64,000 nt of DNA from Proteus vulgaris (GTDB lineage Bacteria; Pseudomonadota; Gammaproteobacteria; Enterobacterales; Enterobacteriaceae). The DNA lies in assembly GCF_016239305.1 (NCBI RefSeq), contig NZ_JAEHOQ010000015.1, positions 1 through 64,000 on the forward strand. Reading direction: 5' to 3'. This document shows positions 57,403 through 64,000 of the stretch, piece after piece; within the stretch, counting starts at the first letter, position 1, and each line of letters starts with the position of its first letter. Made by a program: the position numbers and the translations under genes. The notes under the pieces are model-generated. The model ran no database searches and had not been told where the DNA came from. It saw nothing but the letters and a program-made list of their open reading frames with translations.

Positions 57403-58656
57403 TTAGTGTGCTTCTACTACTTTGGTTTTCTTCTGAGGTACCAGTAAGAAAATCAGATAAAGTGCAGTAATTGCAACAGTGTAGCCTGTGAAAATTAACC
57501 AGAATGATTTCCAGTCAACCGCACCATTTGTGGTATATAAGTCAATGACCCAGCCACTTAACATTGCACCTAAATAAGTACCAAAACCGTTCACTAAGGT
57601 CATAAACATACCTTGTGCAGTTGAACGATATTGTAATGGGATCTCTTTTTCTAAGAACAGTGAACCTGAAATATTAAAGAAGTCGAAAGCACAGCCATAT
57701 ACAATCATTGATAATAATAAGACGATTTGTCCTAATGATGTGTAGTCGCCGTAAGCAAAGAAACCGAAACGTAAAATCCAAGCAATCATACTAAACAAAA
57801 CGATCGTTTCGATTCTTACACGTTTTAGTAACAGAGGTAGGAATAAAATAAAGACGACTTCTGAAATTTGCGAAATGGATAAAAATACAGAAGGATAACG
57901 TGCAAAGAATGAATCATCAGCGTTTGGTAATGCTGCAATATCTTGCAGGAATGGTACACCAAAAGTATTTGTAATTTGCAGAACAGATCCTAACAGTGTT
58001 GCAAAGAATAAGAAAACAACTACGTTTCTCTTTTTAAAGACTTGCAAAATATTAGAAAGACTAAATGCCACTTCTTCTGTTTTAGCTTCATTATTTTTAT
58101 CAACAGCTTTTGTTGCAGGTAAGAACATGGCAAAAACAGCGAGAATAATAGAAGCAATTGCTGCCACAAAGAGTTGATGATAGCTATTACCTAAACCTAA
58201 GAAGCTAATAACCCACATAGCGGCAATAAAACCGACTGTGCCGTAAACACGGATCTTTGGGAAGTAGTTGTTAGGTTCTAAATGTTTTTGCTCTAACAAC
58301 TCAAAGATGATGCTGTTTGCCATTGAAATACTTGGCATAAAGAACAATAAATGCAACAGGGTAGCAAAAAATAACGTGGTGACGGTCGTCATTTGTGACA
58401 TCAACACTAATGCTAATGCAGAAAAAATATGCAGGGTAATAAACACCAATTTGCGGTTATTTATTTTATCTGCAATAAATCCCATGATGACAGGTGCGAT
58501 AAGTGAGGCAAGTCCAAGAGCACTGAAAATAAGCCCAACATCACTACCTTTAAAATGCAGTTCTCCAAAGAGGTACGAGGCAAATGTTACCAGCCAAGAT
58601 CCCCATATAAAGAACTGGAGGAATGAGACAAGTTTTAATCTAAGTACGATATTCAT
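57403..58656 (-). CDS. NupG/XapB-type nucleoside:H+ symporter
   Basis: A 417-residue inner-membrane MFS transporter (NupG 418, XapB 418). It begins LRLKLVSFLQFFIWGSWLVT and contains FPKIRVYGTVGFIAAMW, LLGSVLQITNTFG, ISQISEVVFIL and VYGCAFDFFNISGS, all diagnostic of the NHS family. Twelve helices are expected. Start 58656 is chosen from the homologous N-terminus and AGGA upstream; the frame continues to 58683. Nucleoside specificity (NupG broad, XapB xanthosine) cannot be decided. TGTGAAAT repeats upstream hint at CRP control. The gene is inserted between hda and arsC relative to E. coli. Confidence 0.88.
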   Translation of the reverse strand: MNIVLRLKLVSFLQFFIWGSWLVTFASYLFGELHFKGSDVGLIFSALGLASLIAPVIMGFIADKINNRKLVFITLHIFSALALVLMSQMTTVTTLFFATLLHLLFFMPSISMANSIIFELLEQKHLEPNNYFPKIRVYGTVGFIAAMWVISFLGLGNSYHQLFVAAIASIILAVFAMFLPATKAVDKNNEAKTEEVAFSLSNILQVFKKRNVVVFLFFATLLGSVLQITNTFGVPFLQDIAALPNADDSFFARYPSVFLSISQISEVVFILFLPLLLKRVRIETIVLFSMIAWILRFGFFAYGDYTSLGQIVLLLSMIVYGCAFDFFNISGSLFLEKEIPLQYRSTAQGMFMTLVNGFGTYLGAMLSGWVIDLYTTNGAVDWKSFWLIFTGYTVAITALYLIFLLVPQKKTKVVEAH

Positions 58657-58745
58657 CTGTTTTCCTATTAGCCTAGCAATCACCCGACACCATAATGATG
58701 ATTGGTTAGTTTTAATTGCCCATAATGTTGGCTATAACGTTGTTT

Positions 58746-58776
58746 ATTTCACATACATCTATAACTTCATTTCACA
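58746..58776 (-). promoter_or_regulatory. Two TGTGAAAT repeats, possible CRP half-sites
   Basis: On the minus strand TGTGAAAT occurs at 58769-58776 and 58746-58753, 23 bp apart and about 90-120 bp before the transporter start. TGTGA is the CRP half-site; the partner halves are weak. nupG is CRP/CytR-controlled in E. coli. Confidence 0.3.
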
Positions 58777-59294
58777 CCGATTAATTGTCATCAAATTAAA
58801 AATTAACAATTAAAGAAGAGATAGAGTAAATAACAAATTGAAAGTTTATTGCTGTATTGCAGTGTTGTTTAAAATGTATTTTTTTTGTTAATTTCTTTCT
58901 TGGATGATAATGAAAAAATAGAGTAGCAAGAATTTAGTGTTTATTAACTCTGCTATCATATTTTCTGATGTCCATGATATGTAGGAACGCATTTGTGTAA
59001 AGAGACTTGAGTCACAATATAAATGAAACACATGATTATTTTTTTCTTTTTAAGGCGACCTATAGCGGGATAGTGTGATCTTGATAGATTTTTTTAAAAA
59101 TGATTGTTTATTAGCCATAAAAAATATGAAGTTGAGATGAATTTTTTTGAAAGCAAAAAGAGATTAATTTTTTTCTGTTGAGGAAATAAAGAACACTTTA
59201 TTAATTGTGGTACTTACAATTTAATAACATTTGATGATTTGCTTCTGAATTGAGAAAAGAGAGTAAACGGTTGCGATATTAATGATAAAACAAA

Positions 59295-59336
59295 AAGAAT
59301 AAAGCCTATCTCACACATCGCAGAGTATAGGCTTTA
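59295..59336 (-). terminator. Possible terminator of bepA-arsC
   Basis: Arms AAAGCCTAT (59301-59309) and ATAGGCTTT (59327-59335) with a 17-base loop. The minus-strand tail is T-rich (TTCTTTTT). Longer loop than usual. Confidence 0.55.
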
Positions 59337-59364
59337 ATTTTCGGATCCTGGTTAAATTCTGGTC

Positions 59365-59721
59365 TTAGCTAAATAACGCTTTCACTTGCTCTGGTGGGCG
59401 GCCTAAACGGGCTTTATTCCCTACAACCACAATAGGGCGTTCAATAAGCTTAGGGTTTTCATGCATTGCTTGAATTAATGCATCTTGTGAAGTTTCGTCA
59501 GCAAGTTTGAGCGTTTTATAGATTTCTTCTTTTGTACGCATTAATTTTCTTGCATCATCAAACTCCAGCGCTTTAAGAAGTGTTTTCAGTTCTGTTACTG
59601 AAGGCGCTGTGTCTAAGTAGAGGTTAATCTCAGGGGTTACGTGCATTTCTTCTAATAAATGTAAGGTCTCACGGCTTTTTGAACAGCGTGGATTATGATA
59701 AATCGTCACTTTCTTGGTCAT
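59365..59721 (-). CDS. yfgD: ArsC-family protein (YfgD, arsenate reductase-like)
   Basis: A 118-residue thioredoxin-fold protein (E. coli YfgD 119). The N-terminal YHNPRCSKSRETLHLL carries the catalytic-type Cys13 and the arginine-rich loop. ERPIVV and ARLGRPPEQVKAL are the conserved C-terminal parts. True arsenate reduction is unproven for YfgD, and no other ars genes are near. It is in an operon with bepA (eight-base gap), as in E. coli. Confidence 0.92.
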   Translation of the reverse strand: MTKKVTIYHNPRCSKSRETLHLLEEMHVTPEINLYLDTAPSVTELKTLLKALEFDDARKLMRTKEEIYKTLKLADETSQDALIQAMHENPKLIERPIVVVGNKARLGRPPEQVKALFS

Positions 59722-59729
59722 GTTGTCCC

Positions 59730-61202
59730 TTATTTAAATTGACTGTCTCTTTGCTGTATTTTTCTTAACTGGTCAATACGTGCATCAAAGCGTGCTTGGT
59801 CGTTACTGCCCAGTTTAACTTGTCTGCTTGCATCACCCAAGTAACGGATCGCTGTTTCAAAGTCACCTCGGAGTGCTAAATCTTCCGCATAAGCTGCTAA
59901 CTCATGGGCTCTATCACCTTGTTTAGCTGAGTTTTCAGCCATTAATTGCCAGCCAATAGGATCATCTGGATTATCAAATGTATAACGATAAAGTAGGCGA
60001 TTAGCTTCGTTATATTGTTTATTATGTATATAGGAATTTGCTAAGTTAGCAATAATAACCTTGTTATTGGGGTTTTGTTTTAATGCCAATTGCAACCTTG
60101 CGACAGCATCATTTGCCCGATTTTGTTCTAAATCGATATCTGTCATTGCATCAATAAGCCAAATATTATTAGGTTCTTTTTCTAACATTGGAGCGAGTAA
60201 TTTTCTTGCGTCATCAAATTTACGATCACGAGAGTAAATGAGTATTTGTGCATAATTAGCAGCTAATTTTTCAAGTGCGGTACCATGCTTAAACTGATCA
60301 AGCGTGGTTTGAAATGCATTATCCGCAGAGGGATTTTTATTTAGCATGGTTAACACACGCATTTTAGCAAACAGAAAATCTGCTGACTGAGGAAGCTGGC
60401 GTGCAGGATATTGGCTAGCTCGGCTTCTTGCATCGGATAATCGGCTATCCGGTAAGGGGTGTGTTAATAACATTTCAGGTGGTTTAGAACTATAGCGAAC
60501 TTGGTCAGCAAGAATTTGCATAAAATCAGGCATCCCTTTGGGATCAAATCCAGCTCGATAGAGTGTTTGTATTCCAATACGATCAGCTTCTTGCTCGTTC
60601 ATTTGTGTAAATGTGATCATATTTTGTTGCATCCCTGCCATACTCCCTGTAAAGGTCGCAAGTCCGGCATTGGGATTAGCCATAAATATCAAAATAGAAC
60701 CCAATACGCCTGCAAGAGCAAGAGGGGTTGTTTTTGCCTGATCTTCAAGCATTCGTGCTAAATGACGCTGAGTAACATGCGTGATTTCGTGTGCCATAAC
60801 AGAGGCTAATTCACTTTCTGTTCGGCTATAGCGAAAAAGTGCGGAATGTAAAACAATATTTCCCCCAAAATAAGCGAAGGCATTAATATTGGGGTTATTA
60901 ACTAAATAAAAGTGAAAAGGAGTTTTTACTGAACTGGCATTAGAAACGAGTTTCTGCCCTAAATTATTAATGTAGTTAGAAAGTAAGGGGTCAAAAACTA
61001 ATGGTGCACTATTTCGTAGTTGGCGAGTATAGTACTCACCCATAGCGATTTCTTGATTAATACTTAGCGTTGAACCTGCTGTGGTTCCCATATCAGGTAA
61101 AGAGTCTTCAATATCAATCGCAGCATGCGCTGGCACTACTGATGTTGATAGCAACGCAGAAACAAGAAGCGCGACTAATGGTTTTTTAAGTCTGAGTTTC
61201 AT
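59730..61202 (-). CDS. bepA: Beta-barrel assembly-enhancing protease BepA
   Basis: A periplasmic zinc metalloprotease and chaperone that helps assemble LptD and degrades stalled BAM substrates. 490 residues (E. coli 487). A signal peptide ends after PAHA (residue 27). The M48 domain has HEITH (138-142) and the third ligand region EQEADRIG. TPR repeats occupy about 310-485. PerM is divergent. In E. coli the gene is under sigma-E; I did not identify that promoter. Confidence 0.95.
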   Translation of the reverse strand: MKLRLKKPLVALLVSALLSTSVVPAHAAIDIEDSLPDMGTTAGSTLSINQEIAMGEYYTRQLRNSAPLVFDPLLSNYINNLGQKLVSNASSVKTPFHFYLVNNPNINAFAYFGGNIVLHSALFRYSRTESELASVMAHEITHVTQRHLARMLEDQAKTTPLALAGVLGSILIFMANPNAGLATFTGSMAGMQQNMITFTQMNEQEADRIGIQTLYRAGFDPKGMPDFMQILADQVRYSSKPPEMLLTHPLPDSRLSDARSRASQYPARQLPQSADFLFAKMRVLTMLNKNPSADNAFQTTLDQFKHGTALEKLAANYAQILIYSRDRKFDDARKLLAPMLEKEPNNIWLIDAMTDIDLEQNRANDAVARLQLALKQNPNNKVIIANLANSYIHNKQYNEANRLLYRYTFDNPDDPIGWQLMAENSAKQGDRAHELAAYAEDLALRGDFETAIRYLGDASRQVKLGSNDQARFDARIDQLRKIQQRDSQFK

Positions 61203-61356
61203 ACAACAGTATCCTGATAGCTATCTTAACGAAAAATTAATAATTAATGATGTATGATAGCAAAACCTAACGTAAAATCTGTCAAAAGATTATTGCTTAT
61301 ATGAATGAATACATATAGCTCTATTGTTCTGATTATTATAAAGGATCTTTATTTTC

Positions 61357-62433
61357 ATGCTGGACTTGCTTGTTCAATGGTACAAACGCCGATTTGCTGA
61401 TCCACAAGTTATCGCCCTTGTGGTTATCTTAATTGCCGGCTTTTCAATTCTGTACTTCTTTAGTGGCATACTTGCTCCTTTGTTAGTGGCAATTGTACTC
61501 GCCTACCTTTTAGAATGGCCAACTCATTTACTTGAGAAATTAGGATGTGTCCGAATTTGGGCCGTATCGATAATTCTGACACTCTTTATCGGTATTAGTG
61601 CCATCGTTATTTTGATTTTAGCGCCAACGGTTTGGCAACAAGGGATGACACTGATTTCTGATATCCCAAATATGATCAATAAGTTCAATGCATTTGCACA
61701 TGAATTGCCAGATCGTTTCCCTGCATTAATGGATGCGGGTATTGTTGATATGATGGCAGAAAATTTACGCAGTAAGTTCTCAACAGTCGCTGAATCCGTC
61801 TTAAAAGTGTCTTTAGCTTCATTAATCGGTGTTATCACACTTTCTATTTATCTTATTCTTGTTCCTTTAATGACGTTCTTTTTGCTTAAAGATAAGCAAC
61901 AAATGCTTAATGCTGTGCGCCGTGTTTTACCAAAAAACAGAATACTGGCAGCACAAGTTTGGATTGAGGTTAACCAGCAAATTACCAACTATATTCGTGG
62001 CAAAGTGACAGAAATGGTTATTGTTGGCATCTTTACTTATTTTGTTTTTGCCTTCTTCGATCTACGTTATTCCGTGCTGCTTGCTGTTATTGTAGGTGTC
62101 TCTGTTTTAGTGCCTTATGTTGGTGCTGTTTTAGCGACGATCCCTGTCATTGTCATTGCGCTTTCTCAATGGGGATTAGGCTCTGATTTCTGGGCGTTAT
62201 TTATCGCCTATCTTGTTGTTCAAGGATTAGATAGCAACTTATTAGTACCGATTTTGTACTCAGAAGCGGTGAATATGCATCCTTTGGTTATTATCTTATC
62301 CGTGATTATATTTGGTGGTATGTGGGGATTTTGGGGGGTTTTCTTCGCTATTCCATTAGCAACATTGATAAAAGCAGTATTGCATGCACTACCTGATGAA
62401 ATTGCAAATGAGCAACATATAAAGAAAACTTAA
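61357..62433 (+). CDS. perM: AI-2E family permease PerM
   Basis: A 358-residue inner-membrane protein (E. coli PerM 353) of the TqsA/PerM family. About eight helices are visible: 20-60 (two), 63-85, 150-180, 210-240, 245-270, 275-300 and 305-345. The family segment LVPYVGAVLATIPVIVIAL and the late GFWGVFFAIPLATLIKAV are present. The transport substrate is unknown. It is divergent from bepA, as in E. coli. Confidence 0.92.
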   Translation: MLDLLVQWYKRRFADPQVIALVVILIAGFSILYFFSGILAPLLVAIVLAYLLEWPTHLLEKLGCVRIWAVSIILTLFIGISAIVILILAPTVWQQGMTLISDIPNMINKFNAFAHELPDRFPALMDAGIVDMMAENLRSKFSTVAESVLKVSLASLIGVITLSIYLILVPLMTFFLLKDKQQMLNAVRRVLPKNRILAAQVWIEVNQQITNYIRGKVTEMVIVGIFTYFVFAFFDLRYSVLLAVIVGVSVLVPYVGAVLATIPVIVIALSQWGLGSDFWALFIAYLVVQGLDSNLLVPILYSEAVNMHPLVIILSVIIFGGMWGFWGVFFAIPLATLIKAVLHALPDEIANEQHIKKT

Positions 62434-62451
62434 ATATAGTATTGAGTTAAT

Positions 62452-62480
62452 AAAAAAACAGACAGTGAAAACTGTCTGTT
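62452..62480. terminator. Bidirectional terminator between perM and bcp
   Basis: A perfect 10-bp stem AACAGACAGT / ACTGTCTGTT with a 4-base loop, with T-rich tails on both strands (stronger on the minus strand). Confidence 0.85.
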
Positions 62481-62503
62481 GTCTTATCAATATAGGTATT
62501 TAT

Positions 62504-62974
62504 TTACGGATGCTGGGCAATATATTCTAAAACGATTTGATGGTGATTAGTCGTTTTAAAGCTATCAAAAACGTGTTCAATAACACCGTTTTTATCAATT
62601 AAGAAACTAGTACGATGAATACCATCGTAAGTTTTTCCCATAAATTGCTTTTCTCCCCAAATACCAAATTCTTCTGCAACTTTATGATCTTCATCTGAAA
62701 GTAATGTAAAGTTTAACATCTCTTTTTCAGCGAAACGGGAAAGTTTTTCTGATTTATCTGTGCTAATACCCAATACTTCGACTTTGGCCTTTTTTAATGT
62801 GTCCATTTCATCACGTAAGCCACAAGCTTGTGTCGTACAGCCTGGTGTCATTGCTTTGGGGTAAAAATAAACGAGCACACGTTGACCAGCGAAATCAGAT
62901 AAATTAATCATTTCTCCATCTTGGTCGGGCAGACTGAATTGAGGCGCCTTTTCACCGGCTTTTAATGGGTTCAT
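62504..62974 (-). CDS. bcp: Thioredoxin-dependent thiol peroxidase (bacterioferritin comigratory protein)
   Basis: A 156-residue cytosolic peroxiredoxin (E. coli 156) that reduces hydroperoxides at the expense of thioredoxin. It begins MNPLKAGEKAPQFSLPDQDG. TPGCTTQACGLRD holds the peroxidatic Cys46 and resolving Cys51 (PrxQ type). WGEKQFMGKTYDGIHR is the family C-terminal signature. GGAG supports ATG 62974; the frame runs five codons further. It lies four to twenty bases after gcvR and is probably cotranscribed with it. Confidence 0.95.
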   Translation of the reverse strand: MNPLKAGEKAPQFSLPDQDGEMINLSDFAGQRVLVYFYPKAMTPGCTTQACGLRDEMDTLKKAKVEVLGISTDKSEKLSRFAEKEMLNFTLLSDEDHKVAEEFGIWGEKQFMGKTYDGIHRTSFLIDKNGVIEHVFDSFKTTNHHQIVLEYIAQHP

Positions 62975-62992
62975 TTGGTCATTCTCCATTTT

Positions 62993-63550
62993 TTACTGTT
63001 TCATCATCAGACTATTTACGATACTTATTGTGCCTTGAGCATTTAGCTCTGTACATAACTGATTGAATTTCTCATTAATAACAAGACCGTGATCATCTAA
63101 TGGATTATGCGCCGTAATTTGTATCTCTAAACGGGCAGGTGTGCCATCTTCTGACGGGTGCGTTTTAGAAATTAATTCAGCAAGATTAAAATTATGCTGG
63201 CTAAACAAATTAGTAAAGCGTTCTACAATACCGGGTGCATCTTCAATATCAACCTTCGCTGCAATAGTAGAAGGATAGGTAATGGGAGCACCATTTTTGG
63301 TTCTTTTCATGACGGTCAATAAATCAAGTTCCGCACTTTTAATCGGCAACAACGCTTCTAACTGTGCGATAGCGTTCCAGCCACCTGAGAGTAGCATGAT
63401 AAACGTAAACTCTTGACCAAACATCGCAAGTCGGCTGTCCTCGATATTACATCCGCATTGGCTGACTAATTGTGTAATGGTATCAACAATACCTGGGCGG
63501 TCAGCACCTAATGCAGTAATGACGAGAAAATGTTTATCAGGTATGGGCAA
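62993..63550 (-). CDS. gcvR: Glycine cleavage system transcriptional repressor GcvR
   Basis: A 185-residue protein with two ACT domains (about 8-80 and 95-175). In E. coli GcvR binds and inhibits the activator GcvA when glycine is absent. The N-terminus HFLVITALGADRPGIVDTIT, GCNIEDSRLAMFGQEFTFIMLLSG, and LDLLTVMKRT agree with the family. TTG at 63550 with AAGGA six to seven bases upstream gives the family length; an upstream TTG at 63598 would add 16 non-conserved residues. bcp follows and dapA diverges, as in E. coli. Confidence 0.9.
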   Translation of the reverse strand: MPIPDKHFLVITALGADRPGIVDTITQLVSQCGCNIEDSRLAMFGQEFTFIMLLSGGWNAIAQLEALLPIKSAELDLLTVMKRTKNGAPITYPSTIAAKVDIEDAPGIVERFTNLFSQHNFNLAELISKTHPSEDGTPARLEIQITAHNPLDDHGLVINEKFNQLCTELNAQGTISIVNSLMMKQ

Positions 63551-63765
63551 AATGAGGTTCCTTTTGACTTTCAGTTTATTCTTAACAGGTAAACACAAAT
63601 TTTGATTTCTGCCAAGATCCCTTGCTCACTATCTTCAATTATTATATCTCTTTAATTCATATCAAAGAATATTAGCAAATTTCATTAGAAACCTAGAGTT
63701 AAGTAGTTTTCAATAGAGCAATGAATGAGTACCATTGAGTATACGTCTATCTCGGAGCAATGATT

Positions 63766-64000
63766 ATGGTGAATAACGAATTTAATTTTACAGGCAGTAT
63801 GGTGGCACTGGTTACACCAATGGATGCAAAAGGCAATGTTGACCGGGTTAGTTTACGTAAATTAGTTGACTATCATGTTAATGCAGGCAGTGCAGCCATT
63901 GTTTCTGTCGGTACAACAGGGGAGTCTGCAACATTAAGTCATGATGAACATGTTGATGTTGTTTTAATGACATTAGATATGGCTGATGGACGTATTCCTG
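63766..64000 (+). CDS. dapA: 4-hydroxy-tetrahydrodipicolinate synthase, 5' part (window edge)
   Basis: Condenses pyruvate with aspartate semialdehyde in lysine and diaminopimelate synthesis. The first 78 codons are present and run off the window. [13 protein letters not shown] is followed by [14 protein letters not shown] and the substrate loop [17 protein letters not shown], diagnostic of DapA. ATG at 63766 is chosen with GGAG eight bases upstream; an ATG at 63760 is too close to it. It has a slightly longer N-terminus (MVNNEFN) than E. coli. Confidence 0.95.
   Translation, partial: MVNNEFNFTGSMVALVTPMDAKGNVDRVSLRKLVDYHVNAGSAAIVSVGTTGESATLSHDEHVDVVLMTLDMADGRIP

Larger units (their letters stand above)
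58684..59364. other. Intergenic region between the NupG-type gene and arsC
   Basis: About 680 bp, AT-rich. It contains two candidate CRP half-sites and, at the far end, the arsC terminator. No protein-coding frame is convincing; an open plus-strand frame over 58268-58813 is mostly antisense to the transporter. Confidence 0.5.

Noticed and set aside
58268-58813. 181-codon plus-strand open frame
   Set aside because: Mostly antisense to the NupG-type transporter and rich in Asn, Ile and Cys with no domain. A shadow frame.
1-64000. tRNA, rRNA, CRISPR arrays, insertion sequences, prophage or attachment-site repeats
   Set aside because: None seen on reading both strands: no regular spaced repeats, no transposase or integrase genes, no cloverleaf-like sequence recognised.

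Overview
The window is chromosomal DNA from a low-GC member of the Enterobacterales. Gene content, order and protein sequences best fit Proteus (P. mirabilis / P. vulgaris group). This is inferred from recognisable orthologues and the AT-rich intergenic DNA, not from a database search. I see no rRNA, tRNA, IS element, prophage or CRISPR array. Most of the window is conserved core genome with enterobacterial synteny.

Layout. (1) 1-4.8 kb: sdaA, nudL, pabB, yoaH, yebF, holE. (2) 4.8-6.1 kb: a long AT-rich gap with a perfect FNR-like palindrome and an orphan minus-strand terminator. (3) 6.1-15.2 kb: an AgcS amino-acid/sodium symporter, amiD, brnQ, yidA, an AraC-family regulator, a 51-codon TTG-started mgrB, an aromatic amino acid permease, pagP and a small hypothetical gene. 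mgrB and pagP are both PhoPQ-linked in enterics. (4) 15.4-16.4 kb: a TPP riboswitch and thiD. (5) 16.5-26.6 kb: a four-gene operon that I cannot assign to a named system. It encodes a ClpB-like AAA+ protein, an NrdG-like radical SAM protein, a 2079-residue zinc-ribbon/pseudokinase/SF1-helicase/nuclease-like protein and a coiled-coil protein. It lies between thiD and fbaB, where E. coli carries yegTUVWX. (6) 26.7-40 kb: fbaB, yegS, the small RNA cyaR, trhP (yegQ), baeR, baeS, mdtC, mdtB and mdtA, as in E. coli but without mdtD. (7) 40.5-46.1 kb: dtpA, an MHS-family transporter, a small membrane protein and mgtE. (8) 46.3-52.4 kb: ppk-ppx and purM-purN, with speG downstream. (9) 52.6-64 kb: upp-uraA, a YbdG-like MscS channel, hda (CTG start), a NupG-type transporter, arsC (yfgD)-bepA, perM, bcp, gcvR and a 5' fragment of dapA. 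This is the E. coli upp-to-dapA order with two genes inserted.

The strongest candidate for an undescribed system is the operon at 16546-26622. Its genes overlap or nearly abut (TAATG, 17 nt, ATGA), so they probably act together. The components suggest an NTP-driven remodeller, a radical-based modifying enzyme, and a very large nucleic-acid helicase whose kinase domain has lost its catalytic residues and which ends in a PD-(D/E)XK-like domain. A role in nucleic-acid surveillance or phage defence is plausible but inferred. The nearest named architecture I know is the Mokosh helicase-kinase, but no phospholipase-D partner is visible. Other points of interest are the cyaR small RNA with a promoter-proximal CRP-like half-site, a thiD riboswitch with an RBS-sequestering element, a candidate BaeR box before mdtA, a near-consensus PurR operator before purM, and several non-ATG starts.
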